Below, in pieces: positions 20,908 to 31,057 of a DNA stretch of 64,000 bases (within the stretch, counting starts at the first letter, position 1; each line of letters starts with the position of its first letter). The position numbers and the translations under genes were made by a program. The notes beneath the pieces were generated by a model. That model saw nothing but the letters and a program-made list of their open reading frames with translations, did not search any database and was not told where the DNA came from. The DNA lies in NCBI GenBank assembly GCA_963575745.1, contig CAUYUJ010018893.1, positions 616,694 through 680,693 on the forward strand, read 5' to 3'. The stretch comes from Prorocentrum cordatum. Lineage: Eukaryota; Sar; Dinophyceae; Prorocentrales; Prorocentraceae.

Positions 20908-23236
20908 GAGAGTCATCACTCAAAGGCTTGATGCGACCAACGCTGTCGTGCAGCCACTCGCTAACCGAATCTCTGAAATCGAGCAGCGTTTTCCTGATAT
21001 GCAGGACGCCCTGGCAGAGTTGCGTGTCGGACGAGCCCAGACTGGCCAGCTGGATTCTCCTCCCACGGTTTACGATTTCGCCCGCCTCACAAACAGGTTG
21101 CAGGAGGTTGAGAAGGCGGCGGACCGCACGCAGTTGGAGCTCTCCCAGGTTATTCGTGAAAGAGATACTGAGAAGGTGCGTGTTGAGGGTCACCTCGCAC
21201 GTCTGGAAAGCGAGCTGGAGGCGCAACGCGCCCGTCTCCGAGCATGCGAGCAACGACTAGATCGGTATTCACAACGTTCTCGGGATACTGATGAGTATAC
21301 ACGCCAAACGGTGGCACAAATACACGAAGACATGACGAGCTGGACGAACCAGCTGATCGACCACACCAACGACACCAATCTCCACCTTCGACCTGCAACC
21401 GACCTGCACAGGCCGACGGCAGCGTCCGCCGAAGCAGCACCAGCTTCTGCAGGACAACGACGTACGTCACCAGGAGCAGCCTCCGCGGCAGCTTCTGCAC
21501 AGACACGCCATGTGTCTCTTGTGCGCACAGAACCAACTACTGACGGTGCACCGATACCCTCACAACCACTGTCTGCGTTTTCGGTCCATACTACAACTCC
21601 GATCAAGGAGTCAGACACCGTCCGAGTCCCTGTCTTGCCTAAGATCACGCAGCTGCTCGAGTGGCAACAAAAGGTACGGAGGAACTTCGGGGCCGCTTCA
21701 GGGCGACCATCCAAAGCATATGCCTTCCTATGCGTGGCTGAACAGCCCGAATGTACATTCGAGGACTTACAAGACAGTGGAGACTTTGAGAGCATCGATT
21801 GCAAACTCGCTACCGCTCTGAGCGACATCGTATCCTCGGACTTGCGCTACCAAATCAGGCTCATCGAAACCAGAGAGCACAAAGCAGGACGCATGCTCAA
21901 AGGACGCCAGATTTACTGGCACATCCTACAGTCCTACAAAGTGACAGAGGTTGATGACGACCTGCACGACTTTGAGCGCCTCAAAGAACTGAGGATGAGA
22001 GATGAAGGTTTGCAACGTTTTATTACTGACTGGGACGCTTTACTCTTGGAGTGCCGAGAAGCACCCGATCCAAAGATCTTGGAATCTCTGTTTCGTACAC
22101 AGATTCGGAGACATGCCTGGATGAAACAAGACATGTACGTGTACCAGCGCATGAAGATCAGCGACCCGAATAGTACCTATGATTGGCTCCGACAGCGCGT
22201 CTTGGGCATACTGGAGCTTAAACAATTGGAGAATAATCAAAACAAATTACGGTACGAACATGAGACACGATCTCAAGTCAACGTGTGCGCTGCCTGGAAG
22301 AAAGGCAATTGTCGCAATGGTGAACGGTGCAAGGCTTTGCATACATATTCCAGGGATTGGAAGAACAAGAAATCTTCCAGAACATCGACGGCTGGTGGCA
22401 ACGCCCGCCGTAGTATGTCCACTCCTGCGATTCACAAGAAGCCAGCATCGAAACCATTTTGCTTCGATTTCGCCAAGCGCAACACATGTGCCAGGGGCGA
22501 CAAGTGCAACTTTCCACACGTCGCACAGTGTAAAGATTTCGCACAGAATAAGTGCCCAAGAGGCGACAAATGCAAATATGCTCATCTTACACCTGGTGCG
22601 AAGACTCCCGAGCGAAGCCCGAGTCGACCACGGACCTCCAGTCAGGATTGCCGTGGCCGATCACCATCCCGCGGATCAGGAAGCCAACGTTCTTCACAAC
22701 GCGGGGGGTTCCGCTACGCAAACGACTCACGCCATGGACGTGACAACCGACGCCAATACGACCGATCTCGTTCAACGTCCAGGAGGTCCCCAGACTCTCG
22801 CAGTCAATCGAGAAGTCGATGCGACAGATCTTCGAGATCTACCTCCCGAGGGCGAGACAATCGTGGCGGCGGACGCGGTAGTCCACGCGGCCGTGATAGA
22901 TCATATGGCAGTGACAAAGGACGTGGCAGACGTTCACCGAGCCATGGTTCGCCCCGTGGCTCCACCCACGCCAGAGCACGTTCTCCTGCCAACTTTCGGC
23001 TTTCACGCCGTTCCGACCGCAGTTACGTCATCCGTGACAAGACCCTCATGGCCAACACTAAGGCCACAGCGACATCTACCAAAACACGTCGTCGGATACG
23101 CTTCGACATACGTGACGTAGAATACTATTTACATACCGTTTCTGGCAGGACCAGAGTGGATAAATGGAAGGAGGTGCCGAACGAGGGTGACATCGTCAAT
23201 GTACTAGACCCGTTACCACAACGATGGTGGGACTAA
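20891..23236 (+). CDS. gag: Gag, main part, with three CCCH zinc fingers
   Basis: 781 codons. Residues 1-150 continue the coiled coil. The middle (about 240-460) is a globular helical region probably equivalent to the Copia Gag core (WQQKVRRNFGAASG, then a segment resembling UBN2-type Gag). At about 466-565 there are three fingers spaced C-x7-C-x5-C-x3-H, C-x8-C-x5-C-x3-H and C-x7-C-x5-C-x3-H (DNA 22285-22584). This CCCH type is usual in mRNA-binding proteins, whereas Copia Gag normally has one CCHC knuckle. A 130-residue SR/RGG-rich tail follows, likely RNA-binding. The frame ends at TAA (23234-23236). The same frame stays open immediately after it and becomes pol, so gag and pol are separated by one stop codon. 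Confidence 0.75.
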   Translation: MLQRTERVITQRLDATNAVVQPLANRISEIEQRFPDMQDALAELRVGRAQTGQLDSPPTVYDFARLTNRLQEVEKAADRTQLELSQVIRERDTEKVRVEGHLARLESELEAQRARLRACEQRLDRYSQRSRDTDEYTRQTVAQIHEDMTSWTNQLIDHTNDTNLHLRPATDLHRPTAASAEAAPASAGQRRTSPGAASAAASAQTRHVSLVRTEPTTDGAPIPSQPLSAFSVHTTTPIKESDTVRVPVLPKITQLLEWQQKVRRNFGAASGRPSKAYAFLCVAEQPECTFEDLQDSGDFESIDCKLATALSDIVSSDLRYQIRLIETREHKAGRMLKGRQIYWHILQSYKVTEVDDDLHDFERLKELRMRDEGLQRFITDWDALLLECREAPDPKILESLFRTQIRRHAWMKQDMYVYQRMKISDPNSTYDWLRQRVLGILELKQLENNQNKLRYEHETRSQVNVCAAWKKGNCRNGERCKALHTYSRDWKNKKSSRTSTAGGNARRSMSTPAIHKKPASKPFCFDFAKRNTCARGDKCNFPHVAQCKDFAQNKCPRGDKCKYAHLTPGAKTPERSPSRPRTSSQDCRGRSPSRGSGSQRSSQRGGFRYANDSRHGRDNRRQYDRSRSTSRRSPDSRSQSRSRCDRSSRSTSRGRDNRGGGRGSPRGRDRSYGSDKGRGRRSPSHGSPRGSTHARARSPANFRLSRRSDRSYVIRDKTLMANTKATATSTKTRRRIRFDIRDVEYYLHTVSGRTRVDKWKEVPNEGDIVNVLDPLPQRWWD

Positions 23237-26224
23237 AGTGCGGATGCTCTACGAGAGTGTCAAAAAGAGGCACAGCTATGGTACGACGACCTATATGACT
23301 ACCGACACAATAAAGAGTCGGTGGCCACACCAACTGCGATCCGAAAATATGACGACACTGTTAAGCAGTCATCAAAGACAGCCCAGACGAAGACAAGGAC
23401 GATGCAAGTCGACCCGCCATGCTCGACTGCCGCATTGACGCGATCTTGGGTTCTCGACAGTGGTTCTGCTCATCATATTCAGGGAAAACATGAACTGACG
23501 CAGACCGAATCGGATCGCATATCTATTCGCGAAGAGCATATTCTGGAAACCGCCAATGGTGATCGTACTGTCAACGAGCACTACGACATACGGCTACCCG
23601 AGGTTGGCTTACACAGTTCAGCCCTTGCCTTGCCAGACTGTCCATCTTTACCATCAGTTGGGAAATTGATCGAGTTTGATGGCTTTCGGCAGCTTTGGGA
23701 TCCTGTGCTGGGCTACTTGCTTCAGGATCCGGGGGGCCAATGGTATAAGATTCCAGTCAACAAAAGAGTTCCAGAATTACGACTCGACGACCTGACGCAG
23801 ATACCACCACCACGTCTATGCACTTCGTCAGCACCCCGACGTCGTCAGCGCAAACGTTCATCCGCCCGCTGCAACGACATTTGTTGGTGCTGCAAAGCTA
23901 CAGAGCAGTCAACAACTGCAGATGAGCTACGGCCCCACATAGGGACCTGCCCCAAGAGACCACATGTCGGAGAGGGAGGAGGAGCACGGACCACCACGGT
24001 CGAAGAACCTCCCGACTCAAACGCAGACGAGCCTAACGTGGACACACCCACCGACTCGCCTACGTCTCAGACGCAGTGTTCTCCTCCACAATGCGGGGGG
24101 CTAGCAGATATAGTTCAAGCAGATAACGACATGCCGACAGAGACGCTCACACGAGTGCATCACGACAATGATCGCGTTCTTCCCAACAGACAGAAGAAAC
24201 CGATCGACCCGATGCATTACATGACTCACAGCCCAAAACACCCTGACTGTGAGATTTGTTCTCGCACGATGGCGCAGAATGCCCCGTGTCGACGACAGCG
24301 CAAGCCACATCCACCGGCAGACCCCACAGACGAGGATAACGCCTACGAGGCTTTTGTTCCGAAGAAGTTTGGTGAGGCTTTAACTGCCGACCATGTCGTC
24401 CTGGCCAAAGACGATGCCGCAGACAAGCGCGGCGACAACTATGCACTTGTTGTCCTAGACAGATACGCCGGCATCTTCATGGCCTACCCAGCACTACACA
24501 AAGACGCAGCTACCACAAAGGCATCCTTTCAACAATTCATCGCCGCGAACGATGAGGTGGAGCACATCTATACAGACAACTCTGGAGAGCTTCAGAAGGC
24601 TTGCCGCCAACTGGGATGGAGACACGACACGAGTACGCCGCATCGTCCGCAAACGAATGGATTGATCGAGCGCGTCGTCAAGATTGTCATTCTCGGTGCG
24701 AGAGCTGTGTTACATATGTCTGGTCTGGGACACGAATGGTGGAAAGAGGCCATGCAAGCCTTTTGCTGTGGACACAATTTTGTGCATACATCCACGGGCG
24801 TGGCTGCCCTCAATGTGGAACATGCAGATAAGACAGCTCATGAAATACGATTTGGCGAAAGTTTTCCCGGGCGCTGCATGCCGCTCGGCGCTCGGATCTT
24901 CTGGAAATGCCTCAACCCCGAGATTAACGACGAGACTGCAAAGTTTAAAGAAAATACTCGGGAAGGGTTATTCATGGGTTACCACTTACACTCTGGTGGA
25001 CGATGGTCAGGTGACTACCTTGTCTTGGACACGGCTACATACGCCAAGAATCCTGATGGTGAATTGTGTCACGTGCACAGAGTCAAAGACATCATCATCC
25101 TTGATGGCAAGTTCACCTACCCAGTGAAAGAAGGTACTCTACGACATCATAACCCTGAGGCACACGACGAGGTCAAGGCATCCACTTCTCGCCCCTTGGG
25201 TGATAAACCAATGCCCGGCCCTCCACTTTCCTACCCTAAAGAATGGGATGACCCATCTATGATGACAACGGAAGACAACGCCGCTGATATCCAAGCATCG
25301 GCTTCTGAAGTTGCTGCACCAGCGCCGGAGCCCGACTACTGGGAACAGCGCGGATATTGCGTCATCAGACATATTCGTACTCCACGCAAGAAATTGTTCA
25401 TCCCGACGGACGACGTCATGAACATACCTGTACCTGTTGATCAATTCGATGTGACACGAGATTTCAAGACAACTTCTACTTTTGAAGGGGAAAGTGACTT
25501 TCGCGATGTTTGGGATGGTGTCAGCGCCAACGACCACAGGGAGTTAAGCGAGCCGTGGACAGGCACGATTCGATTCTATGAGCTTCCAAAAATAACGCCA
25601 GACGGCAAAATGGTGGTCCGCGGACGCGAGACACGTATACAGACTACTACACGTCCTGATCACATTCTTCCCGAGCATTGGAAAACACTCTCTCGTGGAC
25701 AACAAAAGAAGGAAATCGACTACGCCGGCGACGTTAAACGAGCTCGTGAGATTCGTGACCGAGCTGCACTACGAGTGTGGACAAGACAGGACAAACAGGT
25801 CAACAATTTCCGTACCACTGCATCCGGTGGACCCACATGGAATACTGTGGAACGACGGATTACATACGACACTGACAATGGCGCCGTCATCCGTGATGAA
25901 AACGTCAAAGGCGTGACAAACAAAGAAATACTGTGTGCCAAATTACCTGGTGGGCCACGTGACATTACTACGGTACTGTACTACCGCCAATCACCACAAC
26001 AGCACGATGGAGAAGAACGTGCCTTGGTACTTGTGGATAGTGAAGGAACCGACTTTGGGACCATGAACCCGCTCATACGCCAGTTCACCCAGTCGGTAGC
26101 AATGCCAATTATGCCACGTGAGACCACCTACGCACCGGCACACAGGGACAAAATACCCGATTCCTCATGGTCACGCCCGGCCCTAGTTACCAGAAGCCTG
26201 AGTAAGAAAGAAGTTGCCGCATAA
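23237..26224 (+). pseudogene. pol: Pol part 1: protease and integrase
   Basis: Open in the gag frame from just after the TAA; the first ATG is well inside. The Copia-type aspartic protease motif is WVLDSGSAHHI (catalytic Asp 23456-23458). A zinc-binding H-x-H/C-x2-C cluster follows (THSPKHPDCEIC, about 24220-24260). The integrase core has Asp in LTADHVV (24389), Asp in YTDNSGE (24575) and Glu in NGLIERVV (24668); the last spacing is 30 residues rather than the usual 35. The C-terminal third is the polypeptide between integrase and RT (GYHLHSGGRWSGDYLVLD and on). The frame ends at TAA (26222-26224) where homologous pols continue, then a second TAA follows at 26255. These stops split an otherwise intact pol. 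Confidence 0.85.
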
Positions 26225-26257
26225 CCACGTGCACAAGAAGCCCTACGAAAAGAATAA

Positions 26258-26566
26258 GAAATATTGGAAAAGAAACAAACGTGGATGTTGGAGACTGTTG
26301 CAGAAAAAGCTGATATTGAGTCGCAAGCTATCCGCGCTGGGACGAAAGTTCATTTCTTCAATATCTTAGAGCTATCTTCAGTCAAACACGAAGAACTTCC
26401 ACCTGATTTACGTAAATTCAAGGGCAGAGTGGTGGTTCAGGGCAATACAGGCAAAGATGAAACTGGCTTGGCCGCAATATTCGCCGACGCCGCTTCCAGT
26501 GCTTCGCATATTGAGGCTTCTAAACTTTGCGATGCTACTGCATTATTGCCACAATATGCGGGATAA
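26258..26566 (+). pseudogene. pol: Pol part 2: start of reverse transcriptase
   Basis: About 100 codons in the same frame as part 1, between two TAA codons. It includes the RT entry motif PPDLRKFKGRVVVQGN, equivalent to the K-A-R-L-V-V-x-G segment of Copia RT (fingers). It ends at TAA (26564-26566), after which the frame continues directly with QSDAPGAYTQALLYG. This corresponds to RT motif A, with the D-x-x-x-A-Y/F-T/L-x-A pattern. No base is gained or lost across the stop. Confidence 0.75.
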
Positions 26567-28507
26567 CAAAGTGATGCGCCTGGAGCCTACACGCAGGCAT
26601 TATTATACGGCGACGGACGAATCGATCTAGTTGATACTTGGGTTACCATACCTAAATGGCGAAAACCGACATCCTGGTCAAAATACAAGAATCCAGTGTG
26701 CCGATTACGATTGGCGCTATACGGACACCCTCTCGCAGGTGTCTTTTGGGAACGAAAATGCCGTACATGCTTAGAAAGCGTTGGTTTCGAACCTATTTCA
26801 GGATGGGAATGTGTATGGAGACGCAACGAACTGGGACTGATACTTTCAGTATATGTGGATGACTTTAAATTAGCCGGCCCAGCTCACAATCTACAAGCTG
26901 GCTGGGATTATATCCGCAAAAGCGGTATTGACTTGGATCCACCTACTCCATACTCACAATATCTTGGTTGTGGACAACAGGCATATGAGGTACCGCAGAC
27001 TATTTTCGACAAAAGAATGTCTACCATACGCCCTATGTTGCCCGTGCACAATGAGAAAGATTACAATACGGCCAAACAAGTTCGTGGAATTCGACATGAT
27101 ATGCTTGGTTTTACCGATCAGTGCATTGAGCGGTACCTGGAATGCGCCTCCAAGCGCGCCCAGGGACCAGGGTCACGTCGGAAACGATCCGACTCGCCGA
27201 GGACTTCGCGATCCAAATCGCCCGCATCCTCCGGGTCGGTCGCCAGACCTACTAGTGTGCTCAACGCGCGGCCGCGATCATCCAGCCCAGCAAAATCGGT
27301 CGACACGACATCTACCACGACAGATCCCATACCAGTCACATACGATGACCTACCTGACGCCGAAACTCCTGGCATTGAGGACACCTCCTTCACTGATTCC
27401 GATTATTCCGACGAGGGCATCCTTGGCCAGGACGCGGCGAGTGTACTGATGAAGATCCTCTACCTGGCACGTTGCTGTCGTTTCGATCTTCTACATCCAG
27501 TATGTATGCTGGTCAGAGAAATTACCACATGGAATACCACGTGTGATAAACGTCTACATCGGTTGATATGCTACATCAAAACGACGCGCACACATTGTTT
27601 ACATGGATGGATAGGTGATTCGTCAGACAAGACATCCATCATGCTCTTCACTGACGCTTCGTTCGCCGATTGCATTACATCATCCATCGCCGCGCTTGTT
27701 GGACCCAATGCGTTCTTTCCGGTCATCGCTGTATGTAAGAAACAAACGGTTGTGTCACATTCATCTACTGAATCCGAGATCGTTGCCCTTGACTCAGCAC
27801 TACGACTGGAAGGATTACCACTACTATCATTCTGGGAAGCCGTGGTGGGAGTTGCCAAAACATGCAAAGAGAAGAATGCATGCTTGAGCTGCCATGGACA
27901 CGCCGACCCGGCGATGTGTCCGACGTTGGCAGCCAAAAAGAAGCGTAAGCCATCGCCTCGCAAGGCACCCCCTACACGGGGATCTTCTCCTAGCCGTAGG
28001 CAACTACCGCTAAATACGGAATTACCCACGCCTCCAAAGAGACGTACAATATCCCATGAGGGTACAGTATTGCACGTGGATCCAGAACCGGCTCAAGAGA
28101 TTAGTTCTCCCAAAGTGCGTCTTATCGTCCTCGAGGATAACCAGGCCGTGATCAAAATTGTCCAAAAAGGACGTACACCAGCACTTCGTCATCTTCATCG
28201 TACTCATCGTATCAACCTGGATTGGATATGCGAGACATGCCAACTCGAACATATCGAGCTCAAATACGTAGGTACAAAGGAGAACATTTCGAGACGAAGA
28301 AAGCAGACCTCTGGAGGGATCTCTTGGAACACTCGCTCATCTTTCCAACTACTCCGGTACAGTGTCCTCCAAAGAAACCCTGGAAACCACTGCGAGGGCC
28401 TCGGAGGCCCGATGGTTTACCTCATGTTGCGGAACCTCCAAAACTGGATGGATGCCCGGAAGTATGCAAAATATTACTTACAGAAAAAGAAAGATGGGGC
28501 GAGGTAG
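26567..28507 (+). pseudogene. pol: Pol part 3: reverse transcriptase and RNase H
   Basis: Same frame as parts 1-2. RT motif A (D in QSDAPGAYTQA), then CRLRLALYGHPLAGVFWE, and the catalytic YVDD at 26852-26863. RNase H shows TDASFADC (first Asp), STESEIVALDSA (Glu), LEDNQAVIKI (Asp) and an H-x-x-x-x-x-H region. Two lineage-specific low-complexity inserts sit between RT and RNase H (Ser/Arg/Pro-rich, about 27150-27420) and inside RNase H (about 27930-28060). After YVGTKENI (about 28290) the frame loses similarity. The expected terminal KKADLWRDLLEHS continues in the -1 frame, so a frame change lies at about 28285-28300. The last 70 codons here are out of phase. Confidence 0.82.
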
Positions 28508-30633
28508 GATCAGAATGTGGATTCCGATGCATTGGACAAGCCAACCACGAGGGAATATGCGCATGCATGTACCACATTGGCGTACCAGCCGCAGCTATTG
28601 CGTCGCGCACACCTCGTTCACGAGCACGTTCCCCGCACGGTAGACATCCCCGCCATCTTCCCTCGCCTCCACAGGATGCAGAGAGATTTAGGGCATTAAT
28701 TATACGTTCATGCCGCAGCAATTTTACGACTCGAGCTACCAAGTTCACAGGCATCCTGTTCGCCGCGTGCGAGGCGAAAATAAGCGAGATCGGTTCTAAT
28801 CCCGATGCCCCCATCCACGAGATGGATCAGGCACAGCCGCTCAACCTCATCGGCAGGCCCATCGGCTACGACGTTGAGTACGACTCGAACGCCAAGGACG
28901 ACGACCGCGTGGGCTTCACGTGCCATGCTCAAGCTGGCCGTCCTCGTGATCCTGATGATGGTTACATATACATACATCAACGGCGTGCTGGTCGCAGTGG
29001 AGAGTTCGATCTCCGCGTGCCCGACGAATCCACTATTCGAGAAATTGCCCGCTCTGCGTCCGCCGACGTCAAGAGTTGGATCAATGACACTAGTGGATCA
29101 GTCGGCGGCGACGCCAACTATGAGTACAGCACGTTTACGGCTACACCGTGGCTGTCATTCATGCGGGCCATGTGTATGCTTTCCAGTCTCTTTAATCGTA
29201 ACCCGTCTGTACAAGACAGTGTTCGTGGTTTACATGATCATTTGAACGAGGTGATCCCAGGAACGCACCGAAAGTGCCCACCAGAGCACTTTACGACGAT
29301 GATATTGAAAACAGAGTGGGTGATGATTCACAATGATTGGTCCAAGATCGGCAGTGCAGCACTGGAACAGTATGCCGATGACAGCGTTCAGGATACAAAA
29401 TTCTATTATTCAAATGGCCTTTGTGCACCTTCCGATGTATACAGCAATGGGTTGATAACTCCATGCTATGCTCCTAAACTTGAGCGTGCAACGGCCAAGC
29501 TACCCACGCGCCCACCTGGCTTAGCCAGGACATCAGATACATCTGGACACATCGGCCACATTGTTGAGGATAATTTGGTCACCAACATGAGAGCATTTTC
29601 CGACATTAGCCAGACAGGCAAATTTCGCCGCAAGCTCAGCACATGGCTGACGGCGCGCGGAGGCTTCGGAGGTATCGGATCATACTCCAAGACGGTGGCA
29701 ACACCATCCGATCATCCAGAAGGCTGGGTGGCAATATCAGAGCACGACGAGGATATGACAAGTACTTATCGTTGGCAACCATACAACGAGGGCAACGACT
29801 TCTTTGGCGAGGCCGCCGACCAGATCGATCCTGGTCTGACTCCTGGTCCTGATATTGACCCACTCGAGCTGGAACAAGCAAAGTACAGCGCTTTCTGTGG
29901 TGGTCGTTTGGTTTCTACTCTTATTTCAGATAATGGGTGGTGCTCCCTCGTACAAGAAGACTTGGGACTACTCTTGCATCATGCCTTTGGTCCATCAGGG
30001 CACGCATGCAAATGGGCCAACTTGTGCACCGATTCAACGTGGATTATGCAGCCCAAGAAAGGGGCCAAGAGTGCAACACGCAAGAAGTACCCAACTCACG
30101 GCATCGACGAGCTCAACAATGCACAGAAGCGAGAAGATCTCGCCAAGGCATCAAACGTTGCTCTTGTACCGCTATTTATGCAGTGCCTCAATCGTGCGGA
30201 ATACATGGGCGGCGCTACTCTCGAGCATTTGTCGACCATGATCCGCGACGACATCATGATGTGGGTATTCTCCTTTGGCAATTATAAAGGATGGTTCAGA
30301 CAGAACGATGCGCCAATCGGCCAAGATTGCGTTCAATTGCCAGAGGCTGGTGGAGACACCCGCTATGGTATGGAGGAACGGCGCAACCAGCGTACGCAGA
30401 CACAGGACACCCGTACCACAGCTATTCTCAACAACCAGTTTGAGTGCACCCTCGAGCAGCGCAACATGATCAAGATGATGCGCGAAGCCAGATGCCTCAT
30501 GTTACACAGCGACAATGCCTCCATCAAAAAGTGGCGCGAGTTAAACGAGACTATCTGGAGCTACTGGGCCAATGATTTTCCTGCGTATGTGAAACAAATA
30601 CATTATTGCAGGGGCCTCAATGCCATGGAATGA
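28222..30633 (+). CDS. Post-pol protein, unknown function (ORF3)
   Basis: 803 codons; the first ~25 overlap pol and are out of phase. Residues about 26-45 are the true C-terminus of pol RNase H. The remaining ~750 residues belong to no family I recognise. Visible features: a Cys/His patch near residues 100-115 (CGFRCIGQANHEGICACMYH), an Arg/Ser/Pro linker, then a mixed alpha/beta protein with evenly spread Trp and Cys and no transmembrane segment or signal peptide. Composition (about 50% GC, balanced amino acids) is like pol and unlike the flanks, so it is real coding sequence. It ends with TGA 14 bases after the next frame opens. It could be a separate protein or a C-terminal extension of Pol. 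Confidence 0.7.
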   Translation: MDMRDMPTRTYRAQIRRYKGEHFETKKADLWRDLLEHSLIFPTTPVQCPPKKPWKPLRGPRRPDGLPHVAEPPKLDGCPEVCKILLTEKERWGEVGSECGFRCIGQANHEGICACMYHIGVPAAAIASRTPRSRARSPHGRHPRHLPSPPQDAERFRALIIRSCRSNFTTRATKFTGILFAACEAKISEIGSNPDAPIHEMDQAQPLNLIGRPIGYDVEYDSNAKDDDRVGFTCHAQAGRPRDPDDGYIYIHQRRAGRSGEFDLRVPDESTIREIARSASADVKSWINDTSGSVGGDANYEYSTFTATPWLSFMRAMCMLSSLFNRNPSVQDSVRGLHDHLNEVIPGTHRKCPPEHFTTMILKTEWVMIHNDWSKIGSAALEQYADDSVQDTKFYYSNGLCAPSDVYSNGLITPCYAPKLERATAKLPTRPPGLARTSDTSGHIGHIVEDNLVTNMRAFSDISQTGKFRRKLSTWLTARGGFGGIGSYSKTVATPSDHPEGWVAISEHDEDMTSTYRWQPYNEGNDFFGEAADQIDPGLTPGPDIDPLELEQAKYSAFCGGRLVSTLISDNGWCSLVQEDLGLLLHHAFGPSGHACKWANLCTDSTWIMQPKKGAKSATRKKYPTHGIDELNNAQKREDLAKASNVALVPLFMQCLNRAEYMGGATLEHLSTMIRDDIMMWVFSFGNYKGWFRQNDAPIGQDCVQLPEAGGDTRYGMEERRNQRTQTQDTRTTAILNNQFECTLEQRNMIKMMREARCLMLHSDNASIKKWRELNETIWSYWANDFPAYVKQIHYCRGLNAME

Positions 30634-31057
30634 CATCGCATGCGCCAACCACGGACAGAACACCGTGGACATGCGTCGGCATCAACATCGTGCACCTACT
30701 GCCGTATATGAGCTCCAGAAAATGGAATGTGAGGGTGGCGTCCCGACGCTCATGCCAGTACACGTGCAAGTGGAAGTATCACGTTTTGTCGATGTGATGC
30801 AGTATTTCCGCTGTCCCACAGTCATGGGGCCTGGCAAAGCAGCACAGCGGGGCGTGCACCCGAACTTTGATTACCACACGAACGACCTGATCAGGATTAT
30901 GCAAAATCGTGGTATTACTGTTCTTCCATCAGACCACTGGGTTGAAGCGTACGATAGAATTACCCCACAGGCTTGGCATGCAAAACAGAACAATCATAAC
31001 ATGGCGATACGACACAGTTCTGCGACGCAGTATGCTATCGTAACTTCTGCGCCTTGA
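30620..31057 (+). CDS. Small post-pol frame, unknown, likely joined to its neighbours
   Basis: 145 codons beginning at an ATG that overlaps the end of ORF3. Composition is the same as in the neighbouring coding sequence (e.g. HVQVEVSRFVDVMQYFRCPT, SDHWVEAYDRITPQAWHAK). Its stop overlaps the opening of the next long frame by a few bases. This is most simply one long protein with frame changes near 30620 and 31000-31050. I do not recognise a domain. Confidence 0.5.
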   Translation: MPWNDIACANHGQNTVDMRRHQHRAPTAVYELQKMECEGGVPTLMPVHVQVEVSRFVDVMQYFRCPTVMGPGKAAQRGVHPNFDYHTNDLIRIMQNRGITVLPSDHWVEAYDRITPQAWHAKQNNHNMAIRHSSATQYAIVTSAP

